Under the pieces are notes generated by a model, which searched no databases, had not been told where the DNA came from, and worked only from the letters and a program-made list of their open reading frames with translations. 64,000 nt of DNA from Aurelia coerulea (taxonomy: Eukaryota; Cnidaria; Scyphozoa; Semaeostomeae; Ulmaridae), in NCBI GenBank assembly GCA_039566865.1, contig CM076943.1, positions 47,328,124 to 47,392,123 of the forward strand, read 5' to 3'. The translations under genes were made by a program, and so were the position numbers. The stretch's first letter is position 1, and every line of letters begins with the position of its first letter. This document shows positions 24,901 to 37,200 of the stretch, piece after piece.

Positions 24901-27900
24901 TTTTGATCGAGGTCCTCTTTGCAAGCATTTTCAAGTTACAGATTTTTGATATTGTACTTACATTTCCAATTACATTCCCATTTCCAATGCCTCGAGTATT
25001 CTCTAGACTGATTACAAGTTCATAGTTATCGCTATTGATAGACGGATATGGACGCTCAAACTACGGCTCATGGACTTTAACATTGAAAATTAGGACGAAA
25101 ATGTTTCCCTCGATCTCATGTTCGGATATGGAAACCATAGCAACATTGTACCAAAAGCTGAATGCTCCAGGCAATGGCAGATGGACCTAAGTTGCTGGCT
25201 TGAGACTTAGATGATAATACGCTTCCAAATTCAAGTTTTCAGTGATGCTAGCCATCAAAAAAAGTCATAAGTATCCAGATGAATGTTTCCTCAATCCCGT
25301 TTTGAGCAAAAAATATTGTCGTTGTTGTCGTTATTGTTGTTGTGATAACTGGGACTATGTTATGAGTCTAAGTATTCTCCACATAACAACTTTTCAAACA
25401 TGTGAATTTTCTTTTTGGTCCATCCAGAAGAACGGGTGAACCAAAACAAAGTTCCCACTTTTGAAAATTTATGGCATCAAGAGTACTGGATGGATTGGAA
25501 TGAATCAATATTTGCTTGACAGCCAAAAGATAGAAGTATTTTTGTGATTTTTCTCGCCTTGTATTGGAAAAACCGGCAAATTCAAATTTAGAAAAACTTT
25601 GTGGTTGCAAAATGACTGGAAAAGGCCTAAAATACATAATCAAATCATAAAGAACTCCTTACTCAGAAAAACAGAGAAACTGCAATTTCTCATTGGTGAG
25701 AGATATCGTCTGCACATTCATTGTCATGGGATTGAAAATCGTTAGTATGTATCTGTTTGAGATTTCATGACTTGAGAGAGGTGAAACGCCTGTGTGTAAT
25801 GTTCTGTGTGAGGAGAATCCTAAAAATTTGATCTACTGTTCTGGGCTAGGCCCTTTTTCAGTCATTTTGAAAACACAAAATTTTTGTAAATAAGAATTTA
25901 CTTATATTTGCAGTGCTCGTAAGAAGACGAGAAAAGCACAAAATACTTTGATCTTTTGGCTTTGAACTAGAACTTGAATCATTCAAATCCATGAAAACCT
26001 TGTGGTGCTACGAATTTTCGAAACTGGGAGCTCGTTTCTGGCTCACACGGTATAAGTATTTTGACTAAACGAAGGACATACCTTGTTTTTTAGCTTCGTT
26101 ATCATGTAATGGGCATTTGATCACTACTCTTGACAGCAGTCTACTAACAACATACGTCTTGCCACAACCTCCAGGCCCTGACATCACAACTACAGGCCTC
26201 TCTGTCATCATCTCTGCCGCTGTAAGCTGATCTCTATCGCCTCCAAAGTCCTGAAAAAAAAAAATTTTCCTACGTCAAAATCTGCGTTGAATTTCAAAGT
26301 AGCCTTCTGTGAAGAAGGTCAATGGTGCAAGCATTATGACCACTAGACTTTTTTCCTTGATATTCCTACAGGGTGTTCCAAAAAAACTCTGTCCCGTTTG
26401 CCTGAAAATGGCAACAAAACGGCAAAAGATTCGCGTCAAAATTTTGCATGATGTTGCTCTTCAGATATTCAATTAAATTTCGCTACGATCCTCTTAAAAA
26501 TCCGTTGAAAAATGATGGAGCTATGACCTTCGGGAGACCAAATTTCCGTGATGACTGAAACCAGCGCTCGGTCATTTTTTATTATCATTTTGCAGAGATA
26601 ATTAGCTCCATGTATGAAATGAAACAGCAGCCTTCGATTTCATAGCTCTCGTGAAAATTCTGATAATCATCAGAGAGTTTTCAACTATTTCTTACCTCAC
26701 AGAAACTATTTCTTACATCGCACGAAGCTATTTATCACTGCAAAATAGTAAGACACAATGGCCGACCGCTGGTTTCAGTCATCCGGCAAATTTGGTCATA
26801 TGAAGGTCATAGCTCCAGCGTCTTTCAACGGATTGTTACGGGGATGGCAGCAAAGGTTATTTGAACATCTGAAGAGCAACATCATATAAAAGTTTGGCGA
26901 GAATTTTTTTCCGTTTTGTCACGATCTTCAGGCAAACGGGGCACAATTTTTTTGGGCACCTCGTACATTGAGACATTGAGAAGCTGAGCTTATCGAAGCA
27001 TTGTCCTGGTCTTTCCTCTTGAAATGACCACACCTCGTGATTCCTTTTAGCCTGGAATTACAGAGAGTTGGCGACTCTCCTCACTATACGTAGCAGGTTC
27101 GACAAGGAGGGGGCTCAAACCATCAACCTTCCGATGGTAGTTGAGCCTTGGGGGTGAAGCTACCCAAAAACGGGGAGGGGGACTTGTGGATCCCAGTTTT
27201 GGGTAATAAATTCCCATCAATCCCAAGTTTTGGGTTATATTTAGATCTACCTTAACATTAAGGATTTTGTTGCTTTGTTTGGCTCCTGCACATTACTTTT
27301 TGTATAGAATACATTTTGTGGAGCTTCTACAAAGTTTAAATTGAGAAGAAAGGTTTCTGTATCATTTGACTTGTCTTTGTAGGTGTGGGATTACAAGAAT
27401 TCCCCAATTTTGGGTATGTCATCATGAAAGTTACCCCAGTCTTGGGTGGTCTTTTCAAATAATTATTGTCAGTCTTGGGTGCTTTTGTCTAGGTCTCCCA
27501 CTCAAGTACCCGTCCAAAGTCTTGGGTAGCTTCACCCCCAGGAGTCACGCGTGCTACCACTGAGCCATCACCACTAGACTGATTACTTGAGGCCCTTGTG
27601 TCCCTGCAGTAAACCTTGCTCAACTTGCACTCTTAATGAAATTACGATTGAATTCAATTGTATTCGTAAAATACAATTTGCTGCAATGCAAAACATACCT
27701 GCAGAAAGATACTCGCATTTTACGCCCGGGGGGTACGCAGCACATGCACATACGGAGAAGTAAGTCCGATATTTTTAGGTCAGAATATTGCCGAATGTGA
27801 TATTTTTGGGTCTAAATTAATGGAAATTATGGCCATGATATTTTTGGGCATCAAATGTAGTCAAAATGATATTTCTGGGTTCTTTAAAGGCAATCCTGGC

Positions 27901-28669
27901 CTCAATTTCCATTGCTTCGGGATCTTTCGTGCTCGTTTACAAATGTCAAGGTATAAAATGAGCTGATATGTTTGGGTACAATTATACAATTAATCGATAC
28001 AATTAATCGATTTCTAAATCCCAAATCACCACGAACAAGTCTTCTCTTTGTCCATTCAAGTCGATTCTTTAGAAAATTTGATCGACTTTCTTTTATCGTT
28101 TTCAGTTTTTGAAAACTAAACTTTTAAGAAACTCGGGTCTCGCTCTAAAAACTGAAAGTAGAAAAATTTGCAAAAAATCAAAGAATCTAATTCAGGCTTT
28201 TTGCTAAAGATTAAATCATGAATCTTCAAAATCGGCCCAGCGTACGATTTATTGCGGCCTGCCAAACGTGCATAGTTTATTTTGGCGCACCCGGTATATA
28301 GACTGTATTAGTAACTTCACTTCGAATTCTCGCATTCAAACAATTATGCAGTGCAGAACAAAGTCCATAAAAGACACACAGCACTGCTGTAGAAAGGTGC
28401 AACACATAAGACAATCAATCAAGGATGTACCCATACGTTTTGAAGTAACAGATGAAGCATAAGATTAGAAAGATAATATACGCAATCTACTTTAGTTTGA
28501 TACTCATCAATGAAGTTTTTCCCGAGTCTCTAAGCCAAATTATGGGGTTTGAAATACCTTGGATTAAGAAGGGAAATTCATTTGCAAGTGTAAAAAAATA
28601 ATAGTAGGCTTGAATTAGCTTTTATCTTATAGCTTTTGTATATATGCCTACTTTAAATAAATTAATAAC

Positions 28670-28718
<49 letters not shown>

Positions 28719-28744
28719 GAAATGATAATGATAATGATTATGAT

Positions 28745-28800
<56 letters not shown>

Positions 28801-31154
28801 CTAGATCTGATCTGAAAAGAGAACAAAACAACGTGAATATGAGAGAGATGGAGATCACAGTAGAGATGGTTAAAAAACAGAGTAGAAAGATCCCTAATTG
28901 GAAGGCTCCAGGAAGAGACGGTGTCCAAGGCTATTGGATCAAGCAACTGTCATCATTGAACGAAAGAATAGCAAATCAGCTGAATGAAATCATATGTGGC
29001 GCAAACCGGCTACCTGAGTGGATGACATATGGGAGGACTGTTCTATGTCAGAAGGATCCTGCTAAGGGCAGAGCAGTTGATAATTATCGACCCATATCCT
29101 GCCTACCTTTAATGTGGAAGTTACTCACGGGCATGATTGCAGAAGAGATATATGGTTTCTTGGAAAGGGAGAAAATATTACCAGATGAACAGAAGGGTTG
29201 TCGAAAGGGGAGTCGTGGAACAAAGGACCAACTATTGATAGACAAAACTGTGCTGAAAGATTGTAAAAGGAGAAAGACTAATCTAGCTATGGCGTGGATT
29301 GACTACAAAAAGGCATACGACATGGTTCCCCATAGCTGGATTATAGAGTGCCTGGAAACATTCGGGATAGCAGAGAATGTTAGAACATTCATGAGTGACA
29401 GTATGCGATCATGGAAGCTAGAATTAACATCGGCTGGTGAAAGGTTGGGAGATGTGCATATTCAGAGAGGAATTTTCCAGGGGGACAGCCTATCTCCACT
29501 ACTGTTTGTGTTATGTCTGATTCCACTGACATTGATCTTGAGGAAAGTAGCAGCTTTTTATGAATGGGGTGACAAGGAATTCAGAGTCAATCATCTATTA
29601 TTCATGGATGATCTCAAATTGTTTGCCAAGAATCAGGACCAAATAGATTCACTAGTACAAACTGCACATCTCTTCAGCGAAGACATCGGGATGCAATTCG
29701 GTTTAAAAAAGTGTGGAGTGCTGGTAATGAAGAGAGGAAAACTTGTGAACCAAAATGGTATTGCGCTTCCGAATGGGCAAATTATGAAAGAAATCGATGA
29801 AAATGGATACAAGTATCTGGGTATTGTGGAAATGGATAAGATCAAAGAAACGGACATGAAAGACAAGTTTGCAAGCGAATATAAAAGGAGGTTGAAATTG
29901 GTTTTAAAATCGAAATTGAATGGCAGGAATAAGATCTTGGCAATTAACACGTGGGCTGTATCAGTATTGAGATATGGAGCAGGTATCCTGAAATGGACAA
30001 AGGATGAATTAAAGAAAATGGATAGGAAATCGAGGAAGATCATGACAATACATGGTGCATTTCACCCTAAGAGTGATACAGACAGGTTATATTTGACTAG
30101 AGAGAAAGGGGGCGTGGACTGATTAGCTGCGAGGATTGCGTTAGAAGTGAGGAGAATAATTTGGGGTGGTATGTCAGGAATTCTGTTGAGTCATTGATTC
30201 GAGGTGTTAGGCTTGCTAAAGTGATAGACACTGAATATGTTGTCAGTAAGGATGAGTTCAAAAGGATATGGATGAATGAGAAAGAACAAGGATGGAAGGA
30301 AAAAAGAATGTATGGTCAGTTTGTTAGAGAGATGCCGGAATCAATCGATGCAAAGGAGACATGGAAGTGGCTGAGAAAAGCTGATCTAAAGATACAAACG
30401 GAGTCACTTTTGTGTGCAGCACAAGAACAGGCCCTCCGAACAAATTATGTTAAACACCATATTGACAAATCAGCAGAGTCACCACATTGTAGGATGTGCG
30501 AAGAGAAAGGCGAAACTGTACATCACATTGTCAGTGAGTGCAAGAAGTTGGCACAGAAAGAATATAAACGAAGACACGACAATGCTGCGAGAATGGTGCA
30601 TTGGCATTTATGCCAGAAATATGATCTAGAAAGGGCAGACAAATGGTATGAGCATTCCCCTGACGGTGTAGTTGAAACTGACGAGGTAAAGCTACTATGG
30701 GATGTGAACATTCAATGTGATCATGTAATCGAGGCAAGGAGACCGGACATAGTTGTTGTGAATAAAGGTGAAAGAAAATGCACTATAATTGACATTGCTG
30801 TGCCAGGTGATAGTAGGACTAGTGACAAGGAAAAAGAGAAAGTGGATAAATATCAAGATTTGAAAAGGGAAATCAAGAGGATTTGGAACATGAGAAGTGT
30901 GATAGTAGTACCTGTGATTGTCGGTGCACTTGGAAGTGTAACCAAGAAACTGGATGAATGGCTGGAAAAACTGGACATCACAATAAATACAGCAATCCTA
31001 CAGAAGACGACGCTATTAGGAACAGCCAGGATATTGAGAAAAGTACTTGAGTACTAAAAGAGAATGACCCCAAGGGACCCTTGGTCATGGGTTGTGACCC
31101 GCTCCCTTGGGATGTAAATTCGGCGATGAGAACTGCCAGTGCTTAAAGCAGAAA

Positions 31155-31227
<73 letters not shown>

Positions 31228-34200
31228 AGTATAATAAACTAAACCATCCTTCAAAATCAAAAAGAAAATACCGGGTGAGTCAGAAAAAAGAATCTCCACT
31301 TGCAAGGCCACTGCTCCATGAATATCAAAGCAATAATATTGAAAACTGTCTGGTTTTATTGCAATATGTTCTATTAGATTCAGTAATATACCCGGCCTTA
31401 ACCGGGCATTCCTTCCCATGGATTTTCTGCAAAAAGCCCCTTCCAAAAACCTACAAAGACGAATGAAAAAAGGGGGAATTTTCCTTCCTAAATTTGCTGA
31501 CACTCAAATAAATTCATGTATTTTGTCCTCTTGGGAGAATGGAATCCCCCTGAATATGTCATCGATACCAGAAGGGGCAAGGAATGACTTGCTCATCCTC
31601 CCAAGAGGATAGCACGTGCCAAAGCGTCCACAAGTCATTGCTGTAAGGCCATTGTAAGGCAGATATGTCAGGGAAATTTGTTCATGATTTTGGGCACGTT
31701 TTTAAGTTTTTTGGAGAGGATTTCTCCAGAAAATCCCTCATAATTTTAGAATGGAGAGGCCGATTTCAGTGAGGTAAATTTTATGGTAGATTTGAACATT
31801 TCTACCATTAAACTATGCATTTGCCGAGATCATTGCCGATTTTGATTTTTTTCACACTTCATACTCTTTTATCATAGCTTTATAATAGAAATTATCATAC
31901 ACTGTCCAAAGTGCGATTTACTTTATTCAATTGCTTATACGAATCGGTAGGAGCTTTTGCAAGCCTAGCAGTGCTTGTAACAACAAACATACCTCTTCAT
32001 AAACTGCAGTTTTAGGAAGGCAGGGTGATCCTCTCATTAACATTGCAACGGCTTTAGCGATAAACACTTCATAAGCTTTGATATGTGGAAAAACAATTAC
32101 TTCTTCTCTGCTCAGCAGATGATCTTTCTCAAGAACCTCACATTCTGTCAGATAATTTACAGCTTGCTCGATTTCCTTCTCACTCAAATTTCTGCTCACA
32201 ACAGCATTTCTGGTTGAATACCAATGCTTGTGGCATAACTGCTTTTTCGTCACATATGTATGTCCATCATTGTATGTGATCTTCTTCATCGCGTTGTAAA
32301 CATACAAAGCATTCTGCATTGGTAACGGCATTTTATTCAATATTCTACTATCAATGAATCCTTTCAGCTTCACTTCAGTTCCTGCTAACCCATATTGTTT
32401 TTTTGTATTCACCATGTATCCAAGGTCCCAAGGATTTTCTTTTATCATATCATCCATTTCCTTCAGTTTCTCCAGAGGCAAAGATCGAACAATGCTGTGT
32501 GCATCTTTAGGGAATAATGCTGAGCAGTATTTTGTAAAGTTTACACAGTGGTAAAGTTTGCCTTGATCTATGGAGAATTCAAAGAAAACGTCAAATTAGC
32601 TGAAAGTTAGTAAAAGACCCTGTGTAACCCATTTTCAGTCTCAATCCCACAATGACTGTATGAAAATTATGTTGACCTAGCCATTTCATTGATTGATTGA
32701 TTGATTGATTGATTTGATTGATTGATTTCATCTTTTTACCAATGGCAGCCATCAGTTAGGATAACTAATTTACAGGAGGCCATGCTAAGAACTTACAATA
32801 ACTCACAATTGACAACAAAAACAACATTTATATATCTAACTACACTAAATTACAATTCGTCATGAATAAACAAAACAAAAATGAAAGGAATATTTCATGT
32901 TCACTTTTGCACCTCATTTTTTGAATACTATTATGGTTGAAGAATTTCTAACTTCAGTGCCAAGACTGTTTGAAAGTTTGGCGCCTCAGTACGAGAAGCA
33001 TTTCTGTAGCCTGCGTGCAGACTTTATTTTCCACTGCGAAGGAGAGTCATGACCAATCTTCGCAGTGGGAAGTAAAGTCTGCACACAGCTAGCATTTCTG
33101 CACCCCTGCCCATTTTCATAATGTCAACCAACATGAGGTTAATTTCAGTGTTCCTAGGAGAACGAGCCGTAGAATAGTTGACATAATGAGTAGCAATTGC
33201 ATTATCTTTTCAATTTTGAAATGAAAATTAAATCCCATCGCTTTTGAATTCAAACAACAGAAATTCCTAGAAATAATGACTGATTTTTGTTTCCATTAAA
33301 ACTTAAATTGTTGCAAAACTGTCTCAGTACCAGGTGTCCCATGAAGAAGTATGAAGATTTGGTTGAATCCAGCAAATGTGAATTTAGCTTTTGATTAATG
33401 GTTAATCACTCTCAAAATGTTCCTTGATAGTTAACTTGAACATAGACACCTTGTCTGTTGGTATTGGTGCTTTGAGAGCATAAATATCGATCTTCAAAGC
33501 TCAAATATGCGTCCACCTGCAAACAAGAGCTTTGGCCTTTTGGCCTTAGCAAGTTCCTGAAGCACATCAAAATCAAGAACTGAAATTAATGAGAAATTAA
33601 GAAACTTCCCAACGGGTGACTGGAGGGTAACTTTTGGAAAACAGAATAACACAAGATCTAATATTGTTCAAATTTTATCAAGGCTCTCATTGATTTAAAT
33701 GCTGTGCCTTAAGAAATTGCTTAGGCCAAAAGGCTAAAGCGGCTTGCAGGAAGAGGTAAATTAAGCTTTCAAGATTGACATTTCTGTTCTCAAATCACCA
33801 ATACCAACAAATGAGGCATCTTTGTTCAAGTTAACTTTTGAGGAACATTTTTAGAGTGATTAGACATTGATTAAAGCTAAATTCACATCCCTGGAGTCAA
33901 CCAAATCCGTATACATTTTTTGGGACACCCAGTATTTTTCTACCCAAATCGTCATAAAGAAGGTGATATTTGAAAATGAAAACATACTTTACCTGAGTTT
34001 TCAAGAGCCCTTTCAATACAATTTGCCAGATCTATTAAGTCTTCAACCTGCTGCATACATTCAATTGATGATTTCAGTGTTTTAAACAGTAAGTGCTTGT
34101 TATTTCTGTGAGCAACTTGTTGTAATAACAGAATATGTTGATGGTGCACTCCACATTCATTCAGGAAAAGGGACAGAATTGTTTCATCCACACCTGGGTC

Positions 34201-37200
34201 ATCTCTCAGTCGTGCTTGTGCTGGTTCTTTTAGCAATCTAGTTTTCCTCCCTTTTCTGTCTGGTACCTTCAAGTTTAAGGTCAACTCCCACCAAGGATAC
34301 AAAAGAATCCGCTGAAAGCCTCCATCCACATTTATTGGCTTGCCAAGAGTTTTATTTGCAGCATTGTTAATCAATATAAGAGCGAGATCCTTGAATCTTT
34401 TGAAACCTCTTGGTCCTTTACCACCTTCTCCAAAAGACCCTGCTGTAACATCACCAACCTTGGAAGAAGAGCTATGACATTTAGATATGGAGTTGAACCT
34501 TTAATCTTGAGCTATGCTAACGATCCGTTTTGGGTTTTAAATGTAACAGAACACTGTTTATTCCTAGTGTCTTAAATGCCAAGAAACATAGCTGCAGCAG
34601 TGTTAGAGACCACAGTGATAATTCACCCACTTAAGAATGAAAAACAAATTAAGAAACGGTCTGTACTAAATCCGTTGAAAATGATGGAGCTATTACCTTC
34701 AGAAGACCAAATTTGCCTGATGACTGAAACCAGCGGTCGGCCATCTTGTCTTGCTATTTTGCAGTGATAAGTATCTTCACGTGAGGTAAAAAATAATATT
34801 TGTAAGGTAAGAAATAGTGGAACTCTCCGAGGATTATTGGCATTTTCACGAGAGCTATGACATTGGAGGTTGTTGTTTCATTTTCAATCCATGCAGCTAT
34901 TTATCACTGCAAAATAGTAAGACAAAATGGCCGACCGCTGGTTTAAGTGATCGGGCAAATTTGGTCTCCTGAAGGTCATACAGTAGCTCCATCATTTTTC
35001 AACGGATTTTCATTGGGATGGTAGCAAACTTTAATTGAACATCTGAAGACCACCATAATGCAAAAGTTTGGCGATCATCTCTTACTGTTTTGTTGCAATC
35101 TTCAGACAAACGGGGCATAATTTTTTTGGGACACCCCACTGTGATCCAGATTTCCGTTTTAGTATAATTAATGCCAAAAAATGAAAATTTCAGAATTGTA
35201 CAAAACTGATTTTCCTATATTTAACCGTAGCCTGAGGTATATCAAGACGCAAAAAATTTTCAAATCGGACAATTTAGTGCTGAGAAAATATCATTTCAAG
35301 TTCGGCCTAAAAAGTGTACTGCAGGCTTCTTTTGTAGCACAGCAAGGCCACAAAATAGCACTAAGTTTCAAATTCAAATTTCTTGGCTTGCACTCACTCG
35401 ATTTTCATGATCTTTGTTTCGTTTGACAGATTGAACCCTGCAGAATATGTAGTGAAAAGGTCGATTGAAAATTTCATCTTGGGATGTGCAAATTTTTCAA
35501 ATCTATAATGGTAACCAATCGTTGATAAAAACTAAAACTGAATCACGAAACGCTCCTTCAACATTGAAAACAAAAAATCTATGTTTCAGAACTCTCGTAA
35601 AGCCTATTGCAGAATCACGTTTAACCTATTGGGAAAATTTTTGCAAAAGGGCTAAGTAGAATAAGCTCTCAACTAATTTTGGCGAATTTTTCACGAAGGC
35701 CAGTGAAGAGGAAGCCTTTTTTAGCAAATTCTGTCTGTATTTGCCACTGTACTATAGACTGAACTAGATGTTCAATGAAACAAATATTTCCCTCTTATAG
35801 TCAAAAGGAGGTTAGAGATCAACTCCCTAATCATATTAGGTATCTATTTTAGTGTTTGTTCTGTTTTCCGATGTAACTAGGCGCATTTTTCACCTTGGGA
35901 TATAGCAAATCATTGTAGAGTTGGCTGGATGTTTTCAAAACCCTTAAAAATTAGTTAATTATGTAAAAATACTTTATACTACTATTGCTAAAAAGCATGT
36001 ATTTGAAATTGTGGAGATATGATGAAATATTGCCTTTGCTAATAGGTTTTCGTCATAAAAATGCAATTTTTACTCTGAAAAGGTGCAAAACTGGTCTTCG
36101 TGAAAAATTCGCCAAAATTATTTGAGAGCATATTCTACTAAGCCGTTTTGCAAACGTGTTGCCAATAGCTTAAACTTGATTTTACAATAGACTTTCCGAG
36201 AATTCTGAAACATATATTTTTTGTTTTTAATGTTGAAGAAGCGCTTCGTGATTCAGTTTTAGTTTTTTTGACGTTTGGTTACCACTATGAATTCGCAAAA
36301 TTTCCGCATCCCAAGATAAATTTTTCAATCCACCTTTTCACTACATACTCTGCAAGGTTTAATCTGTTGAACGAAACAAAGATCATGAAAATCGGGTGAG
36401 TGCAAGCCAAGAAATTTGAATTTGAAACTTAGTGCTATTTTGTGGTCTTGCTGTGCTTAGAAAGAAGCCTGAAGTATGTACACTTTTTAGGCCTAACTTG
36501 AAATAATGTTTTCTCAGCACTAGATTGTCCGATTTGAATTTTTTTTGGGTTTTGACATTCCTCAGGCTACGGTGAACAATAGAAAAATCAGTTTGGTACA
36601 ATTCTGATACTTTCATTTTTCACATTAATTACATGCCCTGGAACAATGTGCACCCTGTAGAATTCAAAATTTTTCATGTTGACTTAAGAAACTGTAAGTA
36701 GTCTAATCCAAGTTTCTTATAAAACAACGTGTATTTATCATCCGTTACCTGCTTCTTTCCCCAGAATTGGCATTCCATGCTTCCCTAGGGGAGGTACTTA
36801 GTCTATTTTGCTGACAGGATGTGCATTCCTTTCTGGGTATAGTTTTCACCTCTTTTTCTGACCCCAGGTATCAAAAGAAGGCAATTTTTCTAAAGCCAGT
36901 TTGTAGAACTGGCTGCATTTTGTTACAACCACTCGTTATTTCATCTTTTTCCAGGCTAGTTTTTACACCTTTTGGAACATATTTTTCACAGACATTTTCT
37001 AAAGCTGGGCCACCATTTGGAGGGAAAAATTCTAAAGCCAGGTGAAAGAATTGTCCTTGAAGCTGAGTCTGCAGTATGATAGTTCTCAACAAGATCTCGT
37101 GCCAATCTGCAGAGTATGGCACTTTTCGACGAGATCTCCGGTGTGCAAGGGGAAATTTCTTTTCTTCTCTATTGTCTCTTTTGAATAGCCTATTGAAATC

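Larger units (their letters stand above)
26251..31992 (-). other. HELB intron 3
   Basis: The largest HELB intron, 5,742 bp. From low to high coordinate it contains a TIR element (26369-26963), a SINE split by another element (27085-27577), a truncated TIR element (about 28012-28294), the R4/Dong-like LINE in antisense orientation to HELB (about 28801-31160), and a truncated TIR element (31270-31840). Confidence 0.85.
32568..33992 (-). other. HELB intron 2
   Basis: GT-AG intron of 1,425 bp. It contains a GATT microsatellite (32693-32728), an 84-bp foldback (33007-33090) and a TIR element (33330-33932) ending 60 bp from exon 2. Confidence 0.85.

Noticed and set aside
28662..28946. Minus-strand ORF rich in Tyr and Leu
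   Set aside because: It is translation of the TAA microsatellite beside the R4-like LINE.
29633..30043. 136-codon minus-strand ORF
   Set aside because: Shadow of the R4-like RT on the other strand.
31054..31503. Minus-strand ORF with an Ile run
   Set aside because: It is a TAA repeat translated through the LINE 3' flank; no real gene.
35181..36616. Similar ORFs on opposite strands
   Set aside because: They are the two arms of the foldback element read in opposite directions.
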